Shown one piece after another: positions 12,108-21,281 of a stretch of 64,000 nt of DNA. Source of the stretch: Garra rufa (lineage: Eukaryota > Chordata > Actinopteri > Cypriniformes > Cyprinidae). The DNA lies in assembly GCF_049309525.1 (NCBI RefSeq), contig NC_133371.1, positions 4,723,103-4,787,102 on the forward strand, in the 5' to 3' direction. How positions within the stretch are numbered: the first letter of the stretch is position 1; the number at the start of each line of letters is the position of its first letter. The notes under the pieces are model-generated. The model saw nothing but the letters and a program-made list of their open reading frames with translations. It was not told where the DNA came from and searched no databases. Both the position numbers and the translations under genes were made by a program.

Positions 12108-13142
12108 TTATTCAAATTTATTTGTAATTGCATTTGTAATGATGAAGTTGCAGTTAAAATATATGAACTTTAAATGTAATATCAAATAACAAACTCCAGT
12201 CATCCCTAAAACATCTACAGTTCCAGCAAGAGCTAACAGAACAAACTGAAATCTTGCGGCTGACTGTGTCACATATAAAACAGTGTCTGCTTCTTTCAGT
12301 TCCATTTGTTGCCACTAGTAGCTTAGAAATTACACACTTAAACCATAAGTAATAAATAGATAATAGCTGTAGATACTCTTCACTTTCTGTTTCTTTAATC
12401 CCTTCAAGAAAGGCTTTTCATTAATATTTTCTTAGTTTCAGAGGTCTTATCTTATCTTTGAATCCTTTGAAGAATCGAACAAACCTAATGACCTTACAGC
12501 GAATACGGCTGCCTAACACCATCCGCAGCCTCTGTCTCCATCCTTAACCAACTCAGTTGAGAAGCTCTGTGTGTTCAGCATTAAGCCCCCGCTGAAGCAC
12601 ACTGCCATGTCTTATATATCACAGCGCAAACTCAATTAATGAGCAGCAGCGCGTCAGCACTCCTTACCAGAGCCTCAGAAAGAGCAAGCTTAGCTGGCCT
12701 TCTCTCTTAGGTTTGCTCACAGTATGCGGCTCGTGGCAGTGGTATCTGTCTCGCTCTCTGAACTGCAGCTCAGTAAGGGGCTCAAAGTGCTGACTGTACT
12801 GGCGGTCCACTGAGTGAAAGGAGGGTGTCTGGGGTGGATGAAAGGGAAGTTTCCCTATCCCACTGTGCTTGGTGCCGGACTTATGGTGCAACTTCAGTGC
12901 CCTCCAGATTGGGATGTTTTAATGATATTTTTCATTCAGTTGCTAAACTGCGGCTTTAGCTCCTAAAGCAATAGTTGTGTCATGACAACTCTCTGAAAAG
13001 TTTAGCATGGTAATGGATATGACAATGTTAATGTATTTGGTCTTGACGGAATAGATCTGCTATGCTGCTGCTGTTGTTGGTTATTGCTGTAGTTGTAGAT
13101 TATTGCTGCTGCTGCTGCTGCAAGCAAGTACAGAACTTGCTA
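12108..13142. other. Unassigned; one minus-strand open frame of unclear status
   Basis: 12480-12900 is richer in G+C than its surroundings and holds a 75-codon minus-strand open frame (12664-12891) ending at CTG|GTAAGG, a plausible donor. I recognise no domain, so it is not called as a gene. A short (GCT)n run lies near 13105-13122. Confidence 0.4.
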
Positions 13143-13314
13143 CACTCTCAAAAATAAAGGTTCTTTACGATGCCATAGAAGAACCGTTTTTGTCTAAATG
13201 GTTTAATAAAAAACCTTTAACATCTGAAGAATCTTTCTGTTTCACAAAATGTTCTTTGCGTGAAAGAAGGTTTTTCAGATTATAAAAAGGTAAGAAAGAA
13301 ATGGTTCTTCGAAG

Positions 13315-15329
13315 GGGTCATCGGATGCCCATTTTCCACAAGTTCATATGATTCTTTAGGGTCTTAATGAAAAGTCTAGTATATACTTTGGTTAAAGGTC
13401 CCATATTGTCAAAATCAAAATTTCCTGGCTTTTTTCATGATAACTGAGGTCTAGGGGCTATGTAACTACCATATGAGTTTCAAAACAGTCAATCCACACT
13501 AAACTGCACACAGCCTGCTTAAAGTAGCTGTTCATTTTCACGAGCCGTTGTGACTTCCGTAACGATGTGACGTCCGATCTACTCAGTCACCGCCTTCAGT
13601 CACCACCCCGAAAGCCAACCACCGTCCCACCCTCGTTTTGTCAAACCCAGACAACAACGCATCCATTCCATTATTGAGCAACAACAACACGAAAACAAGT
13701 GGAGAAAACTCTGTTCAGTCGATAGATGTCAAGCCACGATCATCACACAGGCTTCAGAACAACTTGAATATAAGAGACCAGTGGCACGTCAACTTCAGCC
13801 TCTTTCACACAGCGATTCCGGTAAATACACGGATAATTTTTCCCACGATTTGTTCCGGAGTTGTTTAATTTGGTTCATTCATAGTTGTTTTCCGGAATCT
13901 GTGCGTGCTTTACACACAAACCATAAAGACATGTGACGTTTGGATGTGAGATGTAATGCGACGCGTACATTTCACGAAACTGAAACTAACCTGAACAAAC
14001 TGTGCTTCAGTGCTGATAGTGAGGAGCTGGTTCTGCCCGATCGACGCTTCATTCCACTTTGCACATATTTTTTTGTCGTAAAGAGTCGCATGATAACGTG
14101 CATCATCACTACAACACTGCCTTTATGGCTCTGGCGTTTGTTCACACAGCGCTCGTTCCCGTAATTTTCCAGAATCAGCGCGCTTTGTGAAAGGGGCTTT
14201 ACTAAAGCATCAGTTATGTAGCTTACTGCATTCGGTGTTTGAAAAAGAAAAAACATTAATGATCATTCTGAAATATCCTGTTGACTATCAGCAGGCTAGG
14301 CTCTCTATTGCTCTGAGCTCGCTTACAGCATACATGACCGTAGTTACCTGTGATTGGCCTGGCTGTGCGTCCCTCAGAAAACAACAGGCCAATCAGAAGA
14401 GAGGCTCATAAATATTAATTAGATGAGCCAAAATCGACCTGTTTTTGACAGAGCTCCTAAAAAAAGGAGCTGTAAAAATATATTGAGATGGATTTTGTCA
14501 CTTATACCGCAAATATATATTCTTAAGGACATCAACAACTAAAATAAACCTCCAGAAAAGTGTACAATATGGGACCTTTAAAATTCTCAATAGTAATGTA
14601 AAAAACACCCTTTTACCTTGTCAAAATCAGCTCTGCAAAATATCAACTCATTTTATTACACGGCCCCTTTAAATGCAAATGAGCTCTCTCGCCCCTCTCT
14701 GCCGTGAGATGATGAGACGTGATGTTTACTTTAACTGCATTTAGCCATGTTTAGCCGCAAAACTTGCCAACAAGCACATTATTAAGAAAGGCCATTTGCA
14801 AAGATGCATAAAAAACCCCTTATACTCACTTCTTTTGTGGGAGAAACTACATCAGGAACGATTTGCACAAACAGTAGATGCATATGTAGATCGGGATCGG
14901 CGCTTTACTTTTAAAAACGAAAGTATCGTTATCTTCTGCGTCTTCAGAGGCTCAGATGTCAGGAGTAAATGATGACTGCTATGTTCATTATTACATCCAA
15001 CAATAGAACACCTCAGTCGCTCAATTAGAATCTTCCTCTGCACCTGACACTATGGTGATCAGAGTCACACTGTTTCAGCTCGGTGAGGGCAGGTCTAAGG
15101 TAAGATGCTCATGTCAATCAAAAGTGGCAGTGGCCTCTGTCTCTATGCTGTCACACCGACAACAAGCTGAGAATGGCATGATTTTTAAAAAGGGGGTTAT
15201 TACTTTTAAAGATTGAAAAAATACCACTGGGTGGACTTTTATCATTGTAGGGTGGATGTGTACACAAACTGCCAACACACATTTTGTTCAAACAACATGT
15301 AAAAGTTAGTTTTGTATCCGATGGTCCCT
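13315..15329. mobile_element. Element with GGGGTCATCGGATG ends, nested in the MITE
   Basis: The left end GGGGTCATCGGATGCC and the right end (reversed GGGACCATCGGATACA) are inverted repeats. The interior contains a second element at 13396-14577. The remainder, 14582-15320, has no recognisable coding; it includes a TTTTATTACACGGCCCCTTT motif near 14652. Target duplication not resolved. Confidence 0.55.
13396..14577. mobile_element. TTAA-flanked non-autonomous element (piggyBac-like)
   Basis: Inverted ends AGGTCCCATATTGT (left) and ACAATATGGGACCT (right), each bordered by TTAA (13392-13395, 14578-14581). TTAA targeting is characteristic of piggyBac elements. The assignment is inferred from the target site alone. 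Short open frames inside show no transposase motif. Confidence 0.6.
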
Positions 15330-16731
15330 TTCAAGAACCTTTGACTGAATGGTTCTTTGTGGAACCCAAAATGGTTCTTCTGTGGCAGGGGTCCCCAAAC
15401 TAAGGCCTGCGGGCCCAATGCGGCCCGCCCCCACATTTGGACCGGCCCTCTGAACAATGCCAGAGACATATTTTGAAAATGTAATTTTAAATATATATTT
15501 TACTTGTATCATGTCTGTATTTGATAATAAAGGTTGGCTTTCAAACTAAAATTTCCCTTAGTTACTAACCTAATTATTTGCTAAATTCACTAGGGGTGGG
15601 AGAAATTCTCTCTTCAACGATTCGCGATTCTCTCTTCAACGATTCTGAATCGATTCCTAATATTTCAGAATCGATTCTGAGCTTGTTTTTTTTCCGCATA
15701 TGGCATGTGTGCGCACTAGGGACGCTGCCGGCTTCATTGCACAGCATTTGCACTGTGAGACTCGTGCGCACTGCTTGACATTGATTGCTTCCACCCGCCG
15801 TGTTTTACTTAAGTTATGCTTTCATTTCTGCCGTCTGGAATGCAGTACTATTAGATGCACTGACAGACTTTCGCGTGCGCTTTGTGTTTGTTCCTCCTAA
15901 AGCTCGATTGCAGATGCGGTTAAATGCACTTTCGTTTTAAAATAGTTTTAAACGAAACTGTACATACAGTCAGTTATGTTTTCAGAGCAGGACAAAACAT
16001 CTGATATATCGAAATAGATCTGTGCATCAGTGGCGTTCCGTCCATATTAGCTGCTAATGCTCCGCATACCCAGGCTGTTAAATAATATAAACATGCTTAT
16101 AAGTTGATCCCTTATTTGAGATAGAATCTTCCGGGAAAGCAGATTCTCCGCATCTTCCTCGACTCCTCAGAATTGATGCGCATTCTCTGTTTTTCTGTCA
16201 TGCACATGACTTTATTCGCGGGGTAAGCTGTCCGCGAAGCGCTCGCCCAAGCGGAAAAACGCGCTGTTGCTGCCAGATCCTGATTGCCGAAAATCATATT
16301 GTGTTTGATGCACAGCTTACTCGACTAAATCAAATGAAAAACAAAGACAAAAAACATCCTAACTGTATATTATCATAATTTCTCAACAATTCAAAATGTG
16401 AAAGTCCACTGAAAAAAATAGCCTATATAAAATGTCTATAATTTTTTAAAATAATAATAAACAGGGAAAAGAGGAAATATTAAAATATGATTTCGTCTTT
16501 GATTTTATTGGTTTCTAAATAATCTAAAGATATAATTATTTTTGGTATTACTGGGGGTTTTAGCACTAAGCATGCCTGGTTAAAAAAAAAAAAAAAGTCA
16601 CCGTTCGCCACTGCTGTGCATTAGTTTGTTAAAGCTGCCTGTCTATGATCTCATCAGTAATAATAAAACGGCAGTAATGCTGAGGAAAAAAGAAAAACTA
16701 TTGTCTGTAAACTTTCAGATACCTAAAGAAC

Positions 16732-16930
16732 GTCTCAGGTTACGTATGTAACCCTGGTTCCCTGAGGGAACGAGACACTGCGTCCTGAGACACTTTGGGG
16801 AACGCCATTGGCGGGCCGCACTCTGAGTCATGTCCAACGTCCAATGAGAAACGGGAGTGACGTCACAGGCGCGGTGACGTCATCGACCAGGAAGTATATA
16901 AGCACGTGCGTTTGAAGCTGGCGTCGGCTT
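16732..16930 (+). repeat. DIRS left inverted terminal repeat (3' in coding sense)
   Basis: 16776-16930 (155 bp) is the inverted complement of 22876-23030. The outer 44 bases (16732-16775) are unique to this end and contain two near-palindromes, GGTTACGTATGTAACC and GTTCCCTGAGGGAAC. Confidence 0.9.
16895..16902 (+). promoter_or_regulatory. TATA-like box in the left terminal repeat
   Basis: TATATAAG, with CACGTG immediately downstream and TGACGTCA (CRE-like) motifs ~20-50 bases upstream. Because the terminal repeats are inverted, this copy faces into the element from the non-coding end and could drive antisense transcription. Confidence 0.5.
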
Positions 16931-16976
16931 ATAGGAATGAAGCGAGCGCAGCAGGGATGCGGGAATTATGGTCCGA

Positions 16977-17078
16977 GACGCAGTGTCTCGTTCCCTCAGG
17001 GAACCAGGGTTACATACGTAACCTGAGACGTTCCCTTCCGGGAACTCTACACTGCGTCCTGAGACACTTTGGGGAACG
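16977..17078. other. DIRS internal complementary region (circle junction copy)
   Basis: 16977-17029 is the exact inverted complement of the left tip (16732-16784). 17030-17078 is the inverted complement of the right tip (23002-23050). The two halves meet at GAGAC|GTTCCC. This is the diagnostic DIRS arrangement that lets the cDNA be completed and circularised. Confidence 0.9.
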
Positions 17079-17400
17079 AGGTATCAACGCCCCCATAATT
17101 TCCAAGGCCCTGCCCAGTTTTTGTCTGCTAGGCCAAGAGTGGAAAAGTTGTGTCTTGGTACACTTCAGCCTGGGAAACTTGCCAGGACATGAGTGATAAT
17201 ACATCTCTGTCTGTGGAGCCCACCAGACAAGAGGGAGAGAATGTACCTCGGCCCTCGGGCACACGAGGTTAGCATAATCCAGTGTCTGGAATACTTACCT
17301 GATGAGACACTATGGAAACTCCGCCTGGTGATCTTGCCAGGACGCGAGTGATAATGCATCTCTGTCTGTGATCAACCACCAGACAAGAGGGATAAATGAG

Positions 17401-18000
17401 CCTCGGCCCTCAGGCACACGAGGAGAAATGGTAGTCCTTTGTCTGCGCTACGGCCAGAACAAGAGGGACACAAGAAGTGCCTGGTGAACGTGCCAGGACA
17501 CTGGAATACATCTCTGTCTGTGATCCACCACCAGACAAGAGGGATAAATGAGCCTCGGCCCTCAGGCACACGAGGCTAGGGTTCTCAACCGCTGCCTGTC
17601 ACAAGACCAGTGCAGGGGGAGAAAGGCTCCTCGGCCCTTGGGCACACGAGGAGAAATGGTAGTCCTTTGTCTGCGCTACGGCCAGAACAAGAGGGACACA
17701 AGAAGTGCCTGGTGAACGTGCCAGGACACTGGAATACATCTCTGTCTGTGATCCACCACCAGACAAGAGGGATAAATGAGCCTCGGCCCTCAGGCACACG
17801 AGGCTAGGGTTCTCAACCGCTGCCTGTCACAAGACCAGTGCAGGGGGAGAAAGGCTCCTCGGCCCTCGGGCACACGAGGAGAAGTGGTAGACCTTTGTCT
17901 GCGCTACGGCCAGAACAAGAGGGACACAAGAAGTGCCTGGTGGACCGCCAGGACACTAGAAAACATCTCTGTCAGTGATCAACCACCAGACAAGAGGAAC
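17401..18000. repeat. 229-bp tandem repeat in the DIRS 3' spacer
   Basis: The marker CCTCGGCCCT(C/T)(A/G)GGCACACGAGG recurs in pairs spaced by 229 bp: 17401 and 17630 and 17859, and 17553 and 17782. There are about two and a half units, nearly identical over long stretches such as CTGCGCTACGGCCAGAACAA. A diverged unit precedes at about 17240-17400. It lies between the recombinase stop and the internal complementary region. Confidence 0.85.
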
Positions 18001-18080
18001 ACAGGCCTGCCAGGTCGAGAGGGTAGAAATCCTTTTCCTCCAAAGAGGAAAGCGCCTAAGCACCTCTAGGCCTAGCAATG

Positions 18081-19118
18081 CTAGGGCTGAAGGACGACTG
18101 AGCCAGGAGTGACTCTGAGGTCTAGTTCGTAGAATCTGACGAACGTTAGAGGTGAGGACCAACCCGCCGCACTGCAGATGTCCTGGATCGGGACACCTGC
18201 CATCAGAGCTTTAGAGGCTGCAATGCCTCTAGTTGAGTGAGCCTTGACTCCCATCGGGGATGGGAGACCAGAGGACTCGTAGGCAGTAGAGATGGCATCA
18301 ATGATCCACTTACTGATAGTAGGCTTGGAAGCCGGGCACCCCCTCTTAGGGGGGCCGTAACAGACCAAAAGTTGCTCTGATTTACGCCACAGGGCAGCTC
18401 TGTGGACATAAGTGTCCAGTGCTCTTACTGGACACATTAAATTATACTTCCTCTGGTCGTGCTCCACGAATGGAGGAGGGTAAAACGCTTGGAGCGTTAT
18501 TGGCTGTGGTGTCGCTGATGGGACCTTGGGTACGTACCCAGCTCGTGGGTAAAGGAATGCTTTGGCCAACCCTGGGGCAAAGTCAATGTAAGAAGGGGCC
18601 ACTGAAAGGGCCTGCAGGTCCCCGACTCTCTTGAGAGACGTTAGCGCCAGCAGCAATGCTGTCTTTAGGGTAAGCATCCGATCGGAGGCCTCCTCCAGAG
18701 GCTCGAAGGGAGGCTTACACAGCGCCTCCAACACCACAGCTAAGTCCCATGTAGGGACTTTCGGTCTTGCACGAGGCCTCAGCCTGAGTGCACCGCGGAG
18801 GAAACGTGAGACCAGGGGGTTCTTGCCCACTGAAAGGCCGCCATGAAGGGCGTGGTAAGCCGATATAGCCGCCACGTACACCTTCAAGGTGGAGTGAGCT
18901 AACCCAGCGGACAAACGAGTTTGCAGGAACTCCAGCACTGTACCAACCGGGCAGTGGACTGGGTCTAAGCGGCGTTCATGACACCATGACGCAAACAGGT
19001 TCCACTTTAGGCCATAAAGTTTCCTCGTAGAGGGAGCTCTGGATTGAAGGATGGTCTCAACAACCTCGGTTGAGAGACCAGCTTCTATGAGTTGTGCCCC
19101 CTCAGGGGCCACACCCAT
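18081..19118 (-). CDS. DIRS tyrosine recombinase/integrase
   Basis: Catalyses integration of the circular retrotransposon DNA into the genome by tyrosine recombination. From the ATG at 19116-19118 the protein is 345 residues. An N-terminal core-binding part (STRKLYGLKWNLFASWC, residues 30-46) precedes the catalytic domain. The expected residues are visible: Arg164 in LTSLKRVGD, His294 and Arg297 in KAHSTRGIA, Trp320 in AAGW and the nucleophile candidate Tyr330 in VRFYELD. The frame is open far upstream, to 20936, but that part lies on top of the RT gene in another frame and shows no recombinase features, so I chose the ATG just inside the end of the RT gene (34-base overlap). The true start could differ, and translation may be coupled to the upstream gene. 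Confidence 0.85.
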   Translation of the reverse strand: MGVAPEGAQLIEAGLSTEVVETILQSRAPSTRKLYGLKWNLFASWCHERRLDPVHCPVGTVLEFLQTRLSAGLAHSTLKVYVAAISAYHALHGGLSVGKNPLVSRFLRGALRLRPRARPKVPTWDLAVVLEALCKPPFEPLEEASDRMLTLKTALLLALTSLKRVGDLQALSVAPSYIDFAPGLAKAFLYPRAGYVPKVPSATPQPITLQAFYPPPFVEHDQRKYNLMCPVRALDTYVHRAALWRKSEQLLVCYGPPKRGCPASKPTISKWIIDAISTAYESSGLPSPMGVKAHSTRGIAASKALMAGVPIQDICSAAGWSSPLTFVRFYELDLRVTPGSVVLQP

Positions 19119-21262
19119 AACTTCCACTTCTCTGGGTGGGGGTGGCATATTGCGCCCCCAGCCTGAGAAAGAAGGTCGCTCCTGACAGGAATCTCCCATG
19201 GAGAGCCGTCGAGGAGGGCGATTATATCCGAGAACCATACTCGGGCCGGCCAGTACGGGGCTACTAGCAGCAGCCGTACTCCGTACCGGCGCACTCTTTC
19301 CAGAACTCCCGGGAGCAGAGCGATCGGGGGAAAAGCGTACAGACGAAGCCTCGGCCACGTCTGTACCATGGCATCCAGTCCGAGAGGAGCTGGAGGAACT
19401 AGAGAGTACCAAAGGGGACATTGCGATGTCTCCTGAGTCGCAAAGAGGTCCACCTGGGCTTGACCAAAGACTCTCCATATCTGCTTCACCACCTGAGGGT
19501 GAAGCATCCATTCCCCGGGCCTCAGCCCCTGCCTCGACAGGACGTCTGCTCCCACATTGAGACGTCCAGGAATGTGAACTGCTCTCAATGAGAGAAGCTT
19601 CCCTTGTGACCACAGGATGATCTGGCACGCCAGCTTGTATAAGGGGCGTGAACGCAGACCTCCCTGGTGGTTTATATAGTAGACCACCGCCGTGTTGTCT
19701 GTGCGGACCAGCACGTGACGGTTTCTCAGGTCTGGAAGGAAATGCTTCAGAGCCAGGAATACTGCCAACATTTCTAGGCAATTTATGTGCCAAGAGTGAT
19801 GCCGGTCGTTCCATAGGCCTTGGGCGGAGCGGCCACTCATGACCGCTCCCCACCCGGTGAGGGATGCATCTGTCGCTAGCGTGACGCGGCGGCAAGGAGC
19901 TCCCAGCGCTGGACCTTGTAATAGGAACCAGGGCTTTTTCCACATGACTAAGGCACGTAGGCAGCGCCGCGTGACCTTGATCTTGCGGAATGGGTTCCCC
20001 CTCGGGGAAAACCCTTTGGTTTTGAGCCACCACTGCAGTGGTCTCATGTGCAGCAGTCCAAGAGGTATCACGTTGGATGCAGCTGCCATAAGACCTAACA
20101 GTACTTGGAACTGTTTGACAGTGAGTAGCAGGCCTAGCTTGACCGCATTTGCTGCAGTAAGGATCGACTCGATCCGAGCAGGTGACAATCGTGCCTGCAT
20201 CGTGGTCGAATCCCAGATTACACCTAGATAAGTGGTTCTCTGTAATGGAGACAGCACACTTTTCTTGGCGTTGAGTCTCAACCCCAGCTTTTTCATGTGA
20301 GCAAGAACAACATCTCGATGTTGAGCCGCTAACTGTTCTGAACTGGCTAGGATGAGCCAGTCGTCTATGTAGTTGAGTATGCGGATGCCCTGGAGTCGCA
20401 GTGGAGCCAGAGCAGCATCCACACACTTCGTGAAAGTTCGGGGAGAGAGCGCTAGGCCGAACGGAAGAACTCTGTATTGGTAAGCTTTGCCCCTGAAAGC
20501 GAACCTGAGGAACTTCCGGTGTTGAGGAAGGATGGAGACGTGAAAGTATGCGTCTTTCAGATCTATCGTGACAAACCAGTCCTCGGACCTGATTTGAGAC
20601 ACGACCTGTCTGACAGTCAACATTTTGAACTTCAGTTTTCTTACTGAGAGGTTTAGCTGTCTGAGATCTAAAATGGGCCGCAGGCCCCCATCCTTCTTGG
20701 GAACAATGAAGTACCGGCTGTAGAACCCGGATTCTCTGTGTTGAGGAGGGACCACCTCGATGGCCTCCTTCCTCAGGAGAGTATTCACTTCCTGTTCCAA
20801 TACCAGAGCCTGCTCGGGGCCTACCAGAGTAGGAAATACCCCGCTGAAAGGCGGCGGCTTGGCGCCGAATTGAATGCAATAACCTTTCTCTACAGTACGC
20901 AGGACCCACATAGAAATATTTGGCAGTAGTTTCCACGCTGCCAGAAATTCTACTAAGGGAACCAGCCTCTCGAGACTGGTCTCTGGATTTATTAGAGGAG
21001 CTAACTTGGTGACCTGTAGCAGCGAACTGGCAGGATGCACCTGAAGTGAGCGCTCTAGAGACCCCCGTGGGGGTGGCGAACTCTCTGGTTCCGCTACGAT
21101 TCCGGGCGGAAGGACCAGAGAATGATGTTCGCGGGAGACTGCCGCGCCCTGTAACACCGGCAGGGTTAGCTGACGAATCTCCTGAGGGCCCCGAAGAGAG
21201 GTGGTCACCGTACTCCTCAGAGGCGGTGAAGCACCTAAGTCTTCGAGAGGGGCTGCCCTCAT
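19085..21262 (-). CDS. DIRS reverse transcriptase/RNase H/methyltransferase-like polyprotein
   Basis: A 725-residue protein that copies the element RNA into DNA. RT domain: conserved VPKKDGGLRPILDLRQLN (187-204), the first catalytic acid Asp234 in VTIDLKDAYF, and YIDD at 298-301. RNase H: Asp465 (TLATDAS), Glu497 (NCLEML), Asp522 (VRTDNTA) and Asp573 (GADVLS). The C-terminal third has the DIRS methyltransferase-like pattern: DLFA at 605, AFPP at 643 and LLLVAPYWPARVWF at 664-677. That block is known in DIRS elements; whether it methylates DNA is not shown by sequence. It starts 19 bases after the gag-like stop and ends inside the recombinase gene. No stops or frameshifts were seen. The upstream ATG choice is uncertain. 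Confidence 0.9.
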   Translation of the reverse strand: MRAAPLEDLGASPPLRSTVTTSLRGPQEIRQLTLPVLQGAAVSREHHSLVLPPGIVAEPESSPPPRGSLERSLQVHPASSLLQVTKLAPLINPETSLERLVPLVEFLAAWKLLPNISMWVLRTVEKGYCIQFGAKPPPFSGVFPTLVGPEQALVLEQEVNTLLRKEAIEVVPPQHRESGFYSRYFIVPKKDGGLRPILDLRQLNLSVRKLKFKMLTVRQVVSQIRSEDWFVTIDLKDAYFHVSILPQHRKFLRFAFRGKAYQYRVLPFGLALSPRTFTKCVDAALAPLRLQGIRILNYIDDWLILASSEQLAAQHRDVVLAHMKKLGLRLNAKKSVLSPLQRTTYLGVIWDSTTMQARLSPARIESILTAANAVKLGLLLTVKQFQVLLGLMAAASNVIPLGLLHMRPLQWWLKTKGFSPRGNPFRKIKVTRRCLRALVMWKKPWFLLQGPALGAPCRRVTLATDASLTGWGAVMSGRSAQGLWNDRHHSWHINCLEMLAVFLALKHFLPDLRNRHVLVRTDNTAVVYYINHQGGLRSRPLYKLACQIILWSQGKLLSLRAVHIPGRLNVGADVLSRQGLRPGEWMLHPQVVKQIWRVFGQAQVDLFATQETSQCPLWYSLVPPAPLGLDAMVQTWPRLRLYAFPPIALLPGVLERVRRYGVRLLLVAPYWPARVWFSDIIALLDGSPWEIPVRSDLLSQAGGAICHPHPEKWKLWVWPLRGHNS

Positions 21263-21281
21263 TGGCCCTGGGCCACGACCA

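Larger units (their letters stand above)
13143..15385. mobile_element. CACTCTTAAA MITE split by a 2-kb insertion
   Basis: 13143-13314 matches the left half of the intact MITE at 41722-41976 (AATAAAGGTTCTT, GCCATAGAAGAACC). 15330-15385 matches its next segment (AACCTTTGACTGAATGGTTC, GGTTCTTCTGTGGCA). The intervening 2 kb is other transposon DNA. The final segment and the right tip are absent, replaced at 15386 by a hAT terminus. Confidence 0.7.

Noticed and set aside
17372..17797. Repeated small minus-strand proteins (start MPEGRGSFIPLVWW)
   Set aside because: Translation of the 229-bp tandem repeat; frame shifts between units and no start context.
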